From Gammaproteobacteria bacterium (GTDB taxonomy: Bacteria; Pseudomonadota; Gammaproteobacteria; SZUA-229): a stretch of DNA of 39,018 nt. The DNA lies in NCBI GenBank assembly GCA_026995045.1, contig JALWPK010000230.1, positions 388 through 39,405 of the forward strand, written 5' to 3'. A program made the translations under genes and the position numbers. Below are positions 8,860 to 18,487 of the stretch, in pieces; position 1 is the stretch's first letter, and each line of letters begins with the position of its first letter. A model generated the notes under the pieces. That model was not told the origin of the DNA. It saw only the letters and a list, made by a program, of their open reading frames with translations, and did not search any database.

Positions 8860-8953
8860 CTTCAGATATTACTTCGCTGGTGTTATTCGCTTCTTCAACC
8901 AGACGCTGATCAATAAATTTTCAAAATGCCTTAATCAACCATTGCAACCAGCC

Positions 8954-10324
8954 TTACTTAGTAATCCCGCTTGGACCTGGCTCCTTGAAAAGCATCGCTT
9001 TAAAGTAACCAATATCAAGCACATTTGTACGTCCATCCTCGTTAAAGTCAATGAGTGGCACATTGCCTTGTGCGAAAGCTGCCCTGAATATGCCAATATC
9101 AAGGGTATTAGTCATACCATCGTTATTCAAGTCAGCATCGCAGCTATTGCCAAATCCGTCATTATCAGTATCCATTTGTGAAGGATTCGCAACAAAAATA
9201 CAATTATCCTTGTGATCGTATATTTGGTCGCTGTCAGTCTGAAAACCCACTTCGAACAGACTTAACATGCTTCCCGGTGAAGACTGTGTGTCACCCCCGG
9301 CATTATCATTTAGAGTCACAACACCACTACCTGGGCCATTGGGCGGCAACCTGCGATTGGTCAGATTAAGCATTCTATCAAATAGCGGATAACTCCCAAC
9401 CACAGCCGGCTTAAACAAAACATCCTTCGTTTGTCCCGCTGCAACCATAACCGAGTACTGTTTCTTCTCATACGGGTAAGGGTGCCCATCTTCTGCGATG
9501 ACCGTAACGTACTCACCATGAATGAGCGGCATATGTGTAGTCAGCCCCATATTGACAATCCGGATTAATGTCGTCTGCCCAGGGATACCGCCTGCAAATG
9601 AATTTATGTTCGCATCTGCACCATTTATCAAAAAGTAACTTGCTTGATAATTGATGGTGCTGGTGCTTGCAGGCGGTGTGCCATAGGCGCCTGTTGCTAT
9701 TTCATCATGCAGCAGCGGATCAACTTCGCTATACACAAGAACCAACTCATTGTCATAAGCAGTTGTTGCTGAGGGATATGCTTGCCCGGTTACAGCATCA
9801 TTAGTTACCACCCCATATAAACCCATTTGAATCTGGACGGCAGGGTGTGTGCCGCTCTGGTATGCATATGTACCTGGCTGAATGTTTGACCACGTGTAAG
9901 TGTTGATTGAGCCATTCGCAGTTTCATAGGTGAAAGAACGCACTCTTTGTCTTGACTCCGCATCCGGCGCACTCATTACTGGTGTCATTGTGGCAGGCTG
10001 CCCGGGTATAATTAATGAAGTGGGTTCAGGTAGCCCATCATTCATCAGATGAATGTTAAGTACAGATTCTCCTGCAGGGACAACAATGGCTGGACCAGGT
10101 ACTGATATTGAGTTACCACCGGTCGGGGCTGCAGGACAGCCGTCTGTCAGATCATTATTATCATCTTGCGCATAGCCCCACATAGGGACAGATGTCCCGT
10201 CTGGCATTGGAAGGGATTCTTGCCGGGCGCATAAATACACATCGACAACTGCGTGAGCGGTTCCACTAACCAATGTTAAGGCACTGAGCATCAGTGATGC
10301 TGATATGGATTGTTTGATAGTCAT
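8954..10324 (-). CDS. Copper-ligand-poor two-domain cupredoxin protein with TSP3/dockerin tail (third oxidase subunit)
   Basis: The 456-residue protein has a signal peptide (1-25) and two cupredoxin domains (about 40-175 and 190-340) that align by eye with the protein at 10357-11634, for example VPGPAIVV with YPGPTLIV and YQSGTHPAVQIQMGLYG with YYSGTRPGLQIDMGLVG. Nearly all copper ligands are missing. The HPxHxHG motif has become HMPLIHG (His264 and His269 kept, middle His replaced by Leu), and no HxH pair exists near the domain end. From about residue 370 it carries a thrombospondin-3/dockerin tail ending EPGPSGITK. AAGGAGA precedes the ATG. It is last in the operon, 32 bases after its paralogue. 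I infer a structural subunit that tethers the oxidase. Confidence 0.8.
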   Translation of the reverse strand: MTIKQSISASLMLSALTLVSGTAHAVVDVYLCARQESLPMPDGTSVPMWGYAQDDNNDLTDGCPAAPTGGNSISVPGPAIVVPAGESVLNIHLMNDGLPEPTSLIIPGQPATMTPVMSAPDAESRQRVRSFTYETANGSINTYTWSNIQPGTYAYQSGTHPAVQIQMGLYGVVTNDAVTGQAYPSATTAYDNELVLVYSEVDPLLHDEIATGAYGTPPASTSTINYQASYFLINGADANINSFAGGIPGQTTLIRIVNMGLTTHMPLIHGEYVTVIAEDGHPYPYEKKQYSVMVAAGQTKDVLFKPAVVGSYPLFDRMLNLTNRRLPPNGPGSGVVTLNDNAGGDTQSSPGSMLSLFEVGFQTDSDQIYDHKDNCIFVANPSQMDTDNDGFGNSCDADLNNDGMTNTLDIGIFRAAFAQGNVPLIDFNEDGRTNVLDIGYFKAMLFKEPGPSGITK

Positions 10325-10356
10325 TATTTCATCTCCTTCACATTTTCCAGTGCGCT

Positions 10357-11634
10357 CTATGGGATTGGAACACCGGGCGGCTCTACAATCATCATCGTCA
10401 TCATGCCGCCTGGGAACACATCATCATTGGTCAGCTCTCTCTCATTATGCGAGTGCCACATAAAGAAAAGGCCATTATTGAGATTAAGTCCGCCTTCGCC
10501 AGGTGGTAATGCTGCCGCACCTCCCAGGAATGGGCTACCACTGTAGAAACCACCAAAGGTTAATTCTGACAACTCAGGAAGGGTAACCGGTATCGGCTTG
10601 CCATGATCAGCAGCGTACTCGCTTGGTTCCAGCGGGTCACCGGGGGCATGACCATATATATCCCAGCCCAGTCTTTCGCCAGTCCATGTCCATATTGCAT
10701 CGTAGGTGGCGCCCGGGTGCGTTTGCAATGTGTAGTCAGACACTCTCAAGTCTTCACCGTTTGGACCTTCCAATAAAACACCGTCACGCGCAAAAGTGTT
10801 GAAGTTGTTGCCATGTAAATGAAATGGATGCAGTTCTCGCCCGCCCCCAACAACACGAATCAAGACTTTTTCACCAGGGTGCATTCTGGCAAGCGAGCTT
10901 AATGGCTGATATGGCATCCAGGCGATATTATTATCGAATACGGTGTCCGGGCCATTGCGTCCGTTGATAAACCACAGTGTTGGACGACTGACAGTATTAT
11001 CTACCTGGTCCAGCAAACCAAATTCCGCCTTGATGTGCACAGCCGGGTCCATTTCAGTCAGAACAAAGAGGTACTCTCGATCATATGCACTGATGCCTGA
11101 AGCATCATTATATGCCTGCCCTGGCGTTGAAGAACGAACAATCAGTGCGCCCACCAGCCCCATGTCAATCTGCAATCCAGGTCTTGTTCCACTATAGTAG
11201 GTATAAGTGCCCGGTTTTCCCGCCACAAAAGTATAAGTAACCACATCCGAAGGCCCTGTACTTTCAACAGTTAGCAAGCCTGTATTATTGGCTGCACTTG
11301 TCGCGGTAACATTTGTTTGTCCGGGGAAAAGCATCGACGTCGGCATCGGCAAGTTTACATTGGTAAGATTAATCGTTACCAGGTCGCCCTCATTAACAAT
11401 CAAAGTAGGCCCAGGATATTGCATTGTCTTCCCGGCGATACCATAACCCCATATCTGCAAGCTGTTGCCATCTGGTGTGTCTATGTTGCCAGTTGAGGCC
11501 GTCATATTGAATACGGGATTACCCGCCGCACCCGTTTCACCCAGTATTTGCGCATGCACGATACCCGCCGCCAGCAATAATGCCGCCAGTACGCCGCACT
11601 TTGTCGCCAGGCTTCCAATTCTTTTGCTTAACAT
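10357..11634 (-). CDS. Two-domain multicopper-oxidase subunit carrying only the domain-2 T2/T3 ligands
   Basis: The 425-residue secreted protein (signal peptide 1-28) has two cupredoxin domains. Domain 1 lacks ligands: where the neighbour at 11647-12891 has HFHG and HCH, this one has MLFPG and YSG. Domain 2 keeps HPFHLHG (His269, His272, His274) and WHSH (His394, His396), followed by FPGGMMTMM. No ligand cysteine is present, so alone it cannot form a type 1 site. Its four HxH histidines are exactly those needed to complete a trinuclear cluster with domain 1 of the upstream protein. GGAGGAA precedes the ATG and the gap to that gene is 12 bases. It could be read as a lone divergent MCO, but the complementarity argues for a heteromer. 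Confidence 0.85.
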   Translation of the reverse strand: MLSKRIGSLATKCGVLAALLLAAGIVHAQILGETGAAGNPVFNMTASTGNIDTPDGNSLQIWGYGIAGKTMQYPGPTLIVNEGDLVTINLTNVNLPMPTSMLFPGQTNVTATSAANNTGLLTVESTGPSDVVTYTFVAGKPGTYTYYSGTRPGLQIDMGLVGALIVRSSTPGQAYNDASGISAYDREYLFVLTEMDPAVHIKAEFGLLDQVDNTVSRPTLWFINGRNGPDTVFDNNIAWMPYQPLSSLARMHPGEKVLIRVVGGGRELHPFHLHGNNFNTFARDGVLLEGPNGEDLRVSDYTLQTHPGATYDAIWTWTGERLGWDIYGHAPGDPLEPSEYAADHGKPIPVTLPELSELTFGGFYSGSPFLGGAAALPPGEGGLNLNNGLFFMWHSHNERELTNDDVFPGGMMTMMIVEPPGVPIP

Positions 11635-11646
11635 TAGCTCTTCCTC

Positions 11647-12891
11647 CTATGGCGTAGCAGCCGATATTCTGATTTCTGTCATCATACCGCCGTAGTCTTC
11701 GTCACGATTACTTAGATAATTGAGATTCGACGTATACAAAAAATATGTCCCTGGCGCAACACCGGCAGTATCTATGATGACATCAACCGACTCACCTCCG
11801 CCAAGCGTTACGGTATTTGTTTTATAGTGATGCACAGTATTGTCGGCTCCTCGAAGCTCTCGTGCGCCCATACCCACTACTGTCATATCCAGCCCCAGAG
11901 TTTTTAGCGAGAAGAAGTCGACTACATTTAAATTGGAGAAGCGCAACAAAATCCTGTCACCCACAACAGCTTCTACCAGAGCATCCTCTATTTGGGAATT
12001 AAAGCCACCATTTTTTGTTGGGGCTGGAATGGAGGCCTGCACGGTATCCGGGTACCCTCGCCCATTCAACATAGGATAAGTGGATTTCATATTTGCAAAC
12101 GGGATTGGCTGCACAGCCTCATGCAAGTCGTGAAACTCCCCATCAAATGCGCCAATCTGAATAGCTTTTTCAACCTGGTATACTGTACTGCCATCACCAT
12201 CATTATATGCGTACCGGTCGCCCGCCTGATGCACATATCCGCCTATCGATGTTCCTACAGGCGTCTTGTCCTGCGCAGAATGCACGTACAGATTACCAAG
12301 CATACCCATCTGCATATGTTCTGCCGCTTCCACATGACAGTGATACATATATGTTCCCGGCTCAACGATGTTGTAATAGTATGTCAATGAATTACCTTCG
12401 TTAATTGCAATACTCGCGTCTGGCAGCCCATCGAATAATGCAGAGGCATTTGGAAATCCATGAAAATGCACAGTATGAGGATCTGACAAATCCGGCCTTA
12501 TCAGCATACCAACATTGGTCAGAGTCAAATAAAACTCCTGCCCTTCTTCCAAAACAATTGCTGGCGCTGGAAACATCGCAGTCAGTGCGCCAGCAGAAAG
12601 AGCGTCGCTTTCGGGCACACCTGTTAAATTACCGAAACTGAATAGATAAGATTCCTTCCTGTCCGCCATCATCGTAAAGCCATCACCAGCACTGAGGTGC
12701 ACACACTTCACGTTTGGATCATAATTCACGCTGCCCACATCCGGGACACCATCACTACCCGGGGTCACGCCGTCCGCAAGATAATCATCACCCGGGCATT
12801 GTATATACGTATTTGCGTACACGCTGCCGCCAACCAGACTGACACCAGCGAGTATGGAAACGATAGATTTTTTCAGATTAAGTATATTCAT
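11647..12891 (-). CDS. Two-domain multicopper-oxidase subunit with type 1 copper site in domain 1
   Basis: The 414-residue secreted protein (signal peptide 1-26) has a domain 1 with every ligand of a two-domain oxidase. HTVHFHG gives His139 (T1), His142 and His144 (T2/T3); YHCH gives His184, Cys185 (T1) and His186; EHMQMGM gives His192 (T1) and axial Met197. The five-residue spacing between HCH and the next His is typical of enzymes with the T1 site in domain 1. Domain 2 has lost its ligands: FFSLKT replaces HPxHLHG and YTSN replaces WHSH. It therefore needs a partner to close the T2/T3 cluster, and the next gene encodes just that half. It lies 48 bases after the giant protein gene. Substrate unknown; ferroxidase, Mn oxidase or phenol oxidase are all possible. 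Confidence 0.88.
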   Translation of the reverse strand: MNILNLKKSIVSILAGVSLVGGSVYANTYIQCPGDDYLADGVTPGSDGVPDVGSVNYDPNVKCVHLSAGDGFTMMADRKESYLFSFGNLTGVPESDALSAGALTAMFPAPAIVLEEGQEFYLTLTNVGMLIRPDLSDPHTVHFHGFPNASALFDGLPDASIAINEGNSLTYYYNIVEPGTYMYHCHVEAAEHMQMGMLGNLYVHSAQDKTPVGTSIGGYVHQAGDRYAYNDGDGSTVYQVEKAIQIGAFDGEFHDLHEAVQPIPFANMKSTYPMLNGRGYPDTVQASIPAPTKNGGFNSQIEDALVEAVVGDRILLRFSNLNVVDFFSLKTLGLDMTVVGMGARELRGADNTVHHYKTNTVTLGGGESVDVIIDTAGVAPGTYFLYTSNLNYLSNRDEDYGGMMTEIRISAATP

Positions 12892-12939
12892 AGTAATGCC
12901 TGTCCTTAACTATTATTCACATTTAGTCACGCATGATCT

Positions 12940-15900
12940 CTATTGCGCCAATCCTGATGGCCCTGGCGCTTTAAACAACAATGGACGAATCAGACCGATA
13001 TCAATGATGTTTACAGCGCCATCCCCATTGATATCCATATCCGTATCTCCGCCGGCAAAGGCATTTCGCATCAAGCCAATGTCCAGCGAATTGGTCAGGC
13101 CATCATTATTCAAATCACCATCACACAGATTACCGTACCCGTCGCCATCCGTATCATACTGATCCGGATTTGCCGCCAGTGAGCAGTTATCGTAAATATT
13201 CGGGATACCATCACCATCAACGTCTGCAGCTGACAGCGCTGTGACTTCATCTGCCCCGATGTCAATGCTGCCACTTGTTAATGGACGCGGGTCTCCATCA
13301 TAATCATCTCCAAGTTCAACTATCGTATTAACGGAAGTTGAGTCTGCAGCATCTATTGCAGCTGAGTCAGGCCTCAAGTGATAGTTACCGCTCAGTGACA
13401 GTGGGCCAAAGTGAACATCGACAAAATTACCACCTTCATCAAGGGCAGCGGCAGTACCTATATTTGCAACAATCGTTTGCTCCTGCTGTATAACCGTCTG
13501 GCCACGATCACCATTGAAGTAATCAAGGATAAAGCCTGGATCGACGGATATATTTGTGGAACTCACACCCGCAGTCACTGTTGTGAGGATGTTATTCGTA
13601 GGATTCAGACTACCTGCGCCGAGTACGCCCAAGTCGCTGAATACAGGCGCTGCACCGCCCGCCACATCCGGCACAAGGCTAAACTGGGCAGGGCCACCAG
13701 CTACAAGGATAACCTCCCAGGAGAAGGTTCGGTTTTCCCAAATGATATTGTTATCGATCAGCGGGTCTGATATAGCCTGCCCGGAAGCAGTTGCAAGAGC
13801 AGCACTATGCGGCTCGGATACAATACCAGCACCCGGTTGAGCAGTAGATGTATTGGTTACGGGATCAAACACATTACCAACAGTCGCAGTTGCATCATTA
13901 TGCGCAATGGTATTGTGAACAATCCTCACCTTGGCGGCATCCTGCATGCCAATACCGGCGCCAGTCCAGCCTGCAACATTATTGACAATAATGTTGTCAA
14001 AGATATCAACGCTATTCCATTGCGACTGATCGCCCGCATTATTGGCAACATCCTGGCCATTTATCAGTGACAAGTAAATGCCACCACCGTGACCAGCGCC
14101 AGCGAGGTTACCCTGAATAAGGTTACCTTCAATCAGCACATTGCCTGAGCCGGTAGTTTCACGTTGTTCAAGACCCGCTTTACCTCCTATAAACAGGCCG
14201 CCGCCATGCACGTTTATTCCTTGACTGAACGACTGGTTAAACGCAACAGTATTGTTGGCGATAACACCACCATCGCTATAACCAAGATGACCTATACCAC
14301 CACCATTTCGTTGCGTGAAGTTGCCACATACATAGTTATTGCTGATTTCATAGTTATCAGCACCCGTGTATATGCTAATACCGCCGCCTGTACCCATCAT
14401 TGAGCCATTCTGCAATATCTGGTTATACCTCACCTTGATGTTGTCATTACTGGAATCAGTGTGTACAAGCGACGCACCAGTCTGGTCAGTTAAGGTCGGG
14501 CTACCAATTCTCAGACCACCTCCATAAGTCCCGGCATTGTATACCAGACGGTTATTGCTGATGATCATATCGTCTATATAACCATTCACAAATATTCCGC
14601 CACCTTGTACAGCACCAGCAATCTCCAATCCATCAATTCTCGGATTTGTGCTGGCATTGAAGTTACCGGACGATTTACCCACTACAATAACACCCGGCCC
14701 TTCCTCTGCATCGAATCCAGCCTGTCCGGGCACAAGGTCAAACTTGCCTGCCGCCATCCTTGCATCAATTTCTGCACGCCAGATTTTAAGTTTTTCCGGA
14801 GGCGTCCGTGCTGCAGATATTTTTGAAACACCTGCACCCCACCCCTGCAGCTGCACCGGATGATCCATTATGATCAATTCGTTGTACGAGCCGGGGCTAA
14901 CCAGAATCATATCGCCGTCCTGCGCCAGGTCAATCGCATCCTGGATTGGGGTTGCGCCAGCAATCGAGCTTGGTACGACACGAATAATCTGTGCTTCTGT
15001 CAAATCTGTTGTGACATATACACCTCGCGGAGAGGTCTGGCCATTATTGGCTGTCACCGTTAACTGACCTGAAGGTGTGCCTGGCGGAACAGTTGCAATA
15101 ATCTTGCTATCGCTCCATGACACAACTGGTAGCTCGACTCCGTCCATTTCCACAACGCCTGCCCCCTGCACATCACCGAACCCATAGTCCCTTGTTATCG
15201 TTGCTGGCTCGCCGGGCAACCCAAACCGCGAGTTAGGCACACTGACAATTCCTTCTGAAATTATTTCAATATTTCTGCCTTGCGACAGCGATGTACCCAC
15301 CGGGAAGACCGGCCCCTGGTTGCTGGCCGAAGCGTATTTAATCATCGGGTAATGATCCGGAGCCTCACAATCGACCGGGAATTTGCCTGTACCCGCAAAT
15401 GCCGCCACAGGAACAACCGGCGTATCCAGATATGTCGTTGAACCAGGCATATACTGGAAGGTGTAACAGAATGTGCTGAATTGAGGGTTATAGTAGGGAT
15501 CATTGATATACAGCGAAGACGCTGGATCCAGCGGATCGTAGTTCGGATTTTCCACCGGACTCGGATCATTCATACATGCCTGCAGCATGTTTGGCGCCAT
15601 ACCTGTCGGGCTCGGCACATTCACAGAGTAAGTCGATGGCAAAATGGCCTCAAACTTGCCGAACTCATCTGAATAGGTTTTCTTGACAACTTTACCCGTC
15701 CAGTCACGGAATGTGATCGGCACCCATGGCGGTGCGAATTTTTCACCAAAGTTAGGATTGTTAGGATCAAACTCATTCGCCAAATCATTAAGAATACCGC
15801 CGACAACATGCGCACCAATTGGCACATCAGTAAACAGGAAGAAATCAGCGGCTGCGTTCTTACCAGCGGTAAGCGCCACCTGCTTGCGGTCGCACAGTGG

Positions 15901-18417
15901 ACGCGTCGCTACACCGGTTGGATCATAAAATGGTGATTCGATAGGATCAGCCGCATAAGCGGGAAGCAGCGCGCCACTTTCATCTGTCTGAAAACTTAAA
16001 TACTGCGGCACCACATGTGGATCACCAACACACACGGGCGGCAGCAGCGCCGGTACGGTATATTCCTGACCGAAATCAACATTCTTGTCTTCTTCTTTCA
16101 GCAACTTGTATCCTTGCGGCACGGTGGTCTCTACAATGTAGTAACCAACAGGCAATCCCTGCAACTCGTCACCTGTTGGCGCACCTGTTGCGTCACGCGC
16201 AATACGTGAATCGAAGGCATAGCCACCATCAAACACAGCTTCGCGAATCTGGTTGAAATTACGTAATCCGTCATAGCAATCCAGTGTATTCTCTATGGAG
16301 GTGCCCGGGTTTGCTACAAAAGGCGTGCCCTTACAACCTGTCGGCAAGGAATCATCCCAGCTATCGGTCCAAGTCACCTGCGCGGCATCACCATAATCAA
16401 AAATTCCTGGCGCGCCATTATCTATATCACCCACACCCGGAAAATCACCCAGTGGATAATTATCGACATCCGCCAACGTAACGACGCCATCCTGGTTAAG
16501 GTCATCAATTACACCATCGTTGTCGAAATCTTCATACAGATTGACCTGCACACGCGCAATACCCGGCTCCCATTCTTCACCTGCAGCATACCGTGGGTCA
16601 TCTTCTGCGCGCGTAATGGCATAGAGCACCATCCCGCTTATACCGCCATTACCATGGTCGTATTCACCGTCTCCATCATTATCGATGTCCTCAGGTCCAG
16701 GAAACGTATTTGCAACGAGCGGATCTGCAGGAGCATTATCAACATCAGCCACCGGGTAATTGACCTTGCCCCAGTCAATACGGTTGGTCATGCCGAGAAA
16801 ACCCTGGAATCCCAGTGTCAGAACCGGCCCTGTCAATGTTGTCGACAAGTCATCGCCTGTATTGGGGTTTATCACGCCCTGTGGCTGAGGGTTTAGCAAT
16901 CCGATTGTAGGTATCGACAAACCCGCATCTACTAAAGACGGATCGCCGCCATCATCTACAACATACGTTGCGCCAGTAGCCTTAAACCGAGCAAAATCAA
17001 CTTCCGCAACCAACCAGTGGAAGAACGGGAAAACCTCATCGAACGGCACAGCTCCTTCCAGATCGGTTGGGAATGACTGATAGATTGTTCCGTTACGGAA
17101 TCGAATATTGACAGCCTGTTCCGGTATCCCGGTCTCACCGGCATCCATAAATCCATTCTCGTTGGCATCGTAAAATACATTCGACTCAAGACGATTGAAC
17201 CAGGCAAAAATCGGAACATTGCCCATATCCAGACCAACCGGGTTAGCTGGATTTGTTGCTGTCGGACCATGAGTGAACGTACGTTGCGCAATAACGTAGT
17301 CCAGGTTGACATCCCAAATTACCAGGTCATAGGTACCTGCCGGCACTCCTGGAATTGAGAAACTTCCATCCTCCGCGCACGGCGCCGCATAAATCGCTTC
17401 ACCGCCAGCAGCCGCCGTCTTATTGATGCCGACCCAGCACCCGCCGACGGCGGCGCCTGCATAGAACCCGACTTCTGGAGGTCTGGCCATGTGATTACTC
17501 ACTACTGTTCCACTGATTGTTCCGCTTTCACCACCCGGCGGTAACTCACTGGCCAGATTATTGAAGGGCTGGATAAACCCAACAAAGACATGTGGCCCAG
17601 GCGGACCAAATTCGGCAAAAAATGCCGGCTCATTCGCCTTAACCCAGGCATCGATGACTTGCGTACCCTCGATGGTGGATGTTTGCACCCAATTCTGCCC
17701 AGCAGGCGGCACGACAATAATGCCGTATTTTGCTGGTGGTAAATTTTTAATAGTTACATAACCATCCGGGCCAGGATTGATAAATCCGCTACCCAGACTA
17801 ATGACATTGCCGGAGGCGTCATACTCGGTGCCCAAAGGGTTACCAAATGCATCCTGAATGATCTGTCCACCTGTATGCCCATATCGGCCGCCGGCTTCTT
17901 CAACAAAGATTTTGAAGTCCTGGACGTTTGGCATAATATTCTGCGCTTCCTGCGGGTCATCCGGCGCGCCATTGATGGGATTGTTGTCATGGAAAATCCT
18001 GACGGTGATCTGCGCTGTCGGCGTTGGCTCTAAAGTAACGATCGCTGTTGCAGTACTTGCGCCTATCTCAACCGAAGCGCCGCCAAGGCTGTAATTTCCA
18101 AATGGCAAGACAGATATAAAATATTTTTTTGTCGCACTCGGATCAGGAGGGGTGATAGTGCAGGGCGAACTTGTACATTCCCCGGAGGCCAGCACCGGCG
18201 AGTAGCTATTATGGAACGTCATGGAAATCGACTCGTACGCACTGAGCCCTGGTATGACATCCTTGGTCTGATCTTCCTCAAGCAACCACTTATAGCCGTT
18301 AACTATGGCGCCATTCTCATCTTGTACGATGAGCTCAATGGCATGTGCATTTAATGCGATTGGTAAGACAACAATTGCGACATACAGTCTGGTCAGCACC
18401 TTGCGTACGATATCCAT
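12940..18417 (-). CDS. Giant secreted multidomain adhesin-like protein (SdrD-B-like, IPT/TIG, beta-helix, TSP3/dockerin)
   Basis: This 1825-residue protein starts with a signal peptide (1-27). Residues 28-780 are a string of beta-sandwich modules: a carboxypeptidase-regulatory-like unit (about 299-382, ending AGTYDLVIWD), SdrD-B-like units (about 407-479, FYDANENGFMDAGETGIP; about 617-662, with EF-hand-like loops DFDNDGVIDD and DLNQDGVVTLADVDN). An IPT/TIG-like domain (about 1050-1120) precedes a right-handed parallel beta-helix region (about 1140-1620, repeated N-N and GGGI turns). Residues 1732-1825 are a TSP3/dockerin tail ending APGPSGLAQ. It is first in the operon with the three cupredoxin genes and has a perfect sigma-54 promoter about 70 bases upstream. 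No enzyme motif was seen; a scaffold, matrix or adhesin role is inferred. Confidence 0.85.
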   Translation of the reverse strand: MDIVRKVLTRLYVAIVVLPIALNAHAIELIVQDENGAIVNGYKWLLEEDQTKDVIPGLSAYESISMTFHNSYSPVLASGECTSSPCTITPPDPSATKKYFISVLPFGNYSLGGASVEIGASTATAIVTLEPTPTAQITVRIFHDNNPINGAPDDPQEAQNIMPNVQDFKIFVEEAGGRYGHTGGQIIQDAFGNPLGTEYDASGNVISLGSGFINPGPDGYVTIKNLPPAKYGIIVVPPAGQNWVQTSTIEGTQVIDAWVKANEPAFFAEFGPPGPHVFVGFIQPFNNLASELPPGGESGTISGTVVSNHMARPPEVGFYAGAAVGGCWVGINKTAAAGGEAIYAAPCAEDGSFSIPGVPAGTYDLVIWDVNLDYVIAQRTFTHGPTATNPANPVGLDMGNVPIFAWFNRLESNVFYDANENGFMDAGETGIPEQAVNIRFRNGTIYQSFPTDLEGAVPFDEVFPFFHWLVAEVDFARFKATGATYVVDDGGDPSLVDAGLSIPTIGLLNPQPQGVINPNTGDDLSTTLTGPVLTLGFQGFLGMTNRIDWGKVNYPVADVDNAPADPLVANTFPGPEDIDNDGDGEYDHGNGGISGMVLYAITRAEDDPRYAAGEEWEPGIARVQVNLYEDFDNDGVIDDLNQDGVVTLADVDNYPLGDFPGVGDIDNGAPGIFDYGDAAQVTWTDSWDDSLPTGCKGTPFVANPGTSIENTLDCYDGLRNFNQIREAVFDGGYAFDSRIARDATGAPTGDELQGLPVGYYIVETTVPQGYKLLKEEDKNVDFGQEYTVPALLPPVCVGDPHVVPQYLSFQTDESGALLPAYAADPIESPFYDPTGVATRPLCDRKQVALTAGKNAAADFFLFTDVPIGAHVVGGILNDLANEFDPNNPNFGEKFAPPWVPITFRDWTGKVVKKTYSDEFGKFEAILPSTYSVNVPSPTGMAPNMLQACMNDPSPVENPNYDPLDPASSLYINDPYYNPQFSTFCYTFQYMPGSTTYLDTPVVPVAAFAGTGKFPVDCEAPDHYPMIKYASASNQGPVFPVGTSLSQGRNIEIISEGIVSVPNSRFGLPGEPATITRDYGFGDVQGAGVVEMDGVELPVVSWSDSKIIATVPPGTPSGQLTVTANNGQTSPRGVYVTTDLTEAQIIRVVPSSIAGATPIQDAIDLAQDGDMILVSPGSYNELIIMDHPVQLQGWGAGVSKISAARTPPEKLKIWRAEIDARMAAGKFDLVPGQAGFDAEEGPGVIVVGKSSGNFNASTNPRIDGLEIAGAVQGGGIFVNGYIDDMIISNNRLVYNAGTYGGGLRIGSPTLTDQTGASLVHTDSSNDNIKVRYNQILQNGSMMGTGGGISIYTGADNYEISNNYVCGNFTQRNGGGIGHLGYSDGGVIANNTVAFNQSFSQGINVHGGGLFIGGKAGLEQRETTGSGNVLIEGNLIQGNLAGAGHGGGIYLSLINGQDVANNAGDQSQWNSVDIFDNIIVNNVAGWTGAGIGMQDAAKVRIVHNTIAHNDATATVGNVFDPVTNTSTAQPGAGIVSEPHSAALATASGQAISDPLIDNNIIWENRTFSWEVILVAGGPAQFSLVPDVAGGAAPVFSDLGVLGAGSLNPTNNILTTVTAGVSSTNISVDPGFILDYFNGDRGQTVIQQEQTIVANIGTAAALDEGGNFVDVHFGPLSLSGNYHLRPDSAAIDAADSTSVNTIVELGDDYDGDPRPLTSGSIDIGADEVTALSAADVDGDGIPNIYDNCSLAANPDQYDTDGDGYGNLCDGDLNNDGLTNSLDIGLMRNAFAGGDTDMDINGDGAVNIIDIGLIRPLLFKAPGPSGLAQ
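12943..13224 (-). repeat. Dockerin/TSP3 tail module, copy homologous to 5655-5955
   Basis: This encodes DTDGDGYGNLCD, the loops DLNNDGLTNSLDIG and DINGDGAVNIIDIG, and the PGPSG terminus. It matches the subtilase tail closely at the DNA level and the 8954-10324 tail at the protein level. Confidence 0.7.
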
Positions 18418-18487
18418 AAGATTTCCACCTTGTTTTCATCATTTTCACTGCCCCGATATTTGCCGTGGCAGCCTTAACTCACAGCAA

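Larger units (their letters stand above)
8239..8953. other. Intergenic region, about 715 bases, AT-rich
   Basis: This stretch separates the VPLPA-CTERM gene from the end of the oxidase operon. It holds the sigma-54-type promoter of the VPLPA-CTERM gene (8343-8358) and a strong hairpin (8821-8853). The rest is AT-rich with no convincing gene; a 66-codon + strand frame starting at TTG 8585 has no good ribosome binding site. Confidence 0.6.

Noticed and set aside
8954-12891. Reading the three cupredoxin genes as three independent laccases
   Set aside because: None has a complete copper-ligand set by itself, so the heteromer reading fits better.
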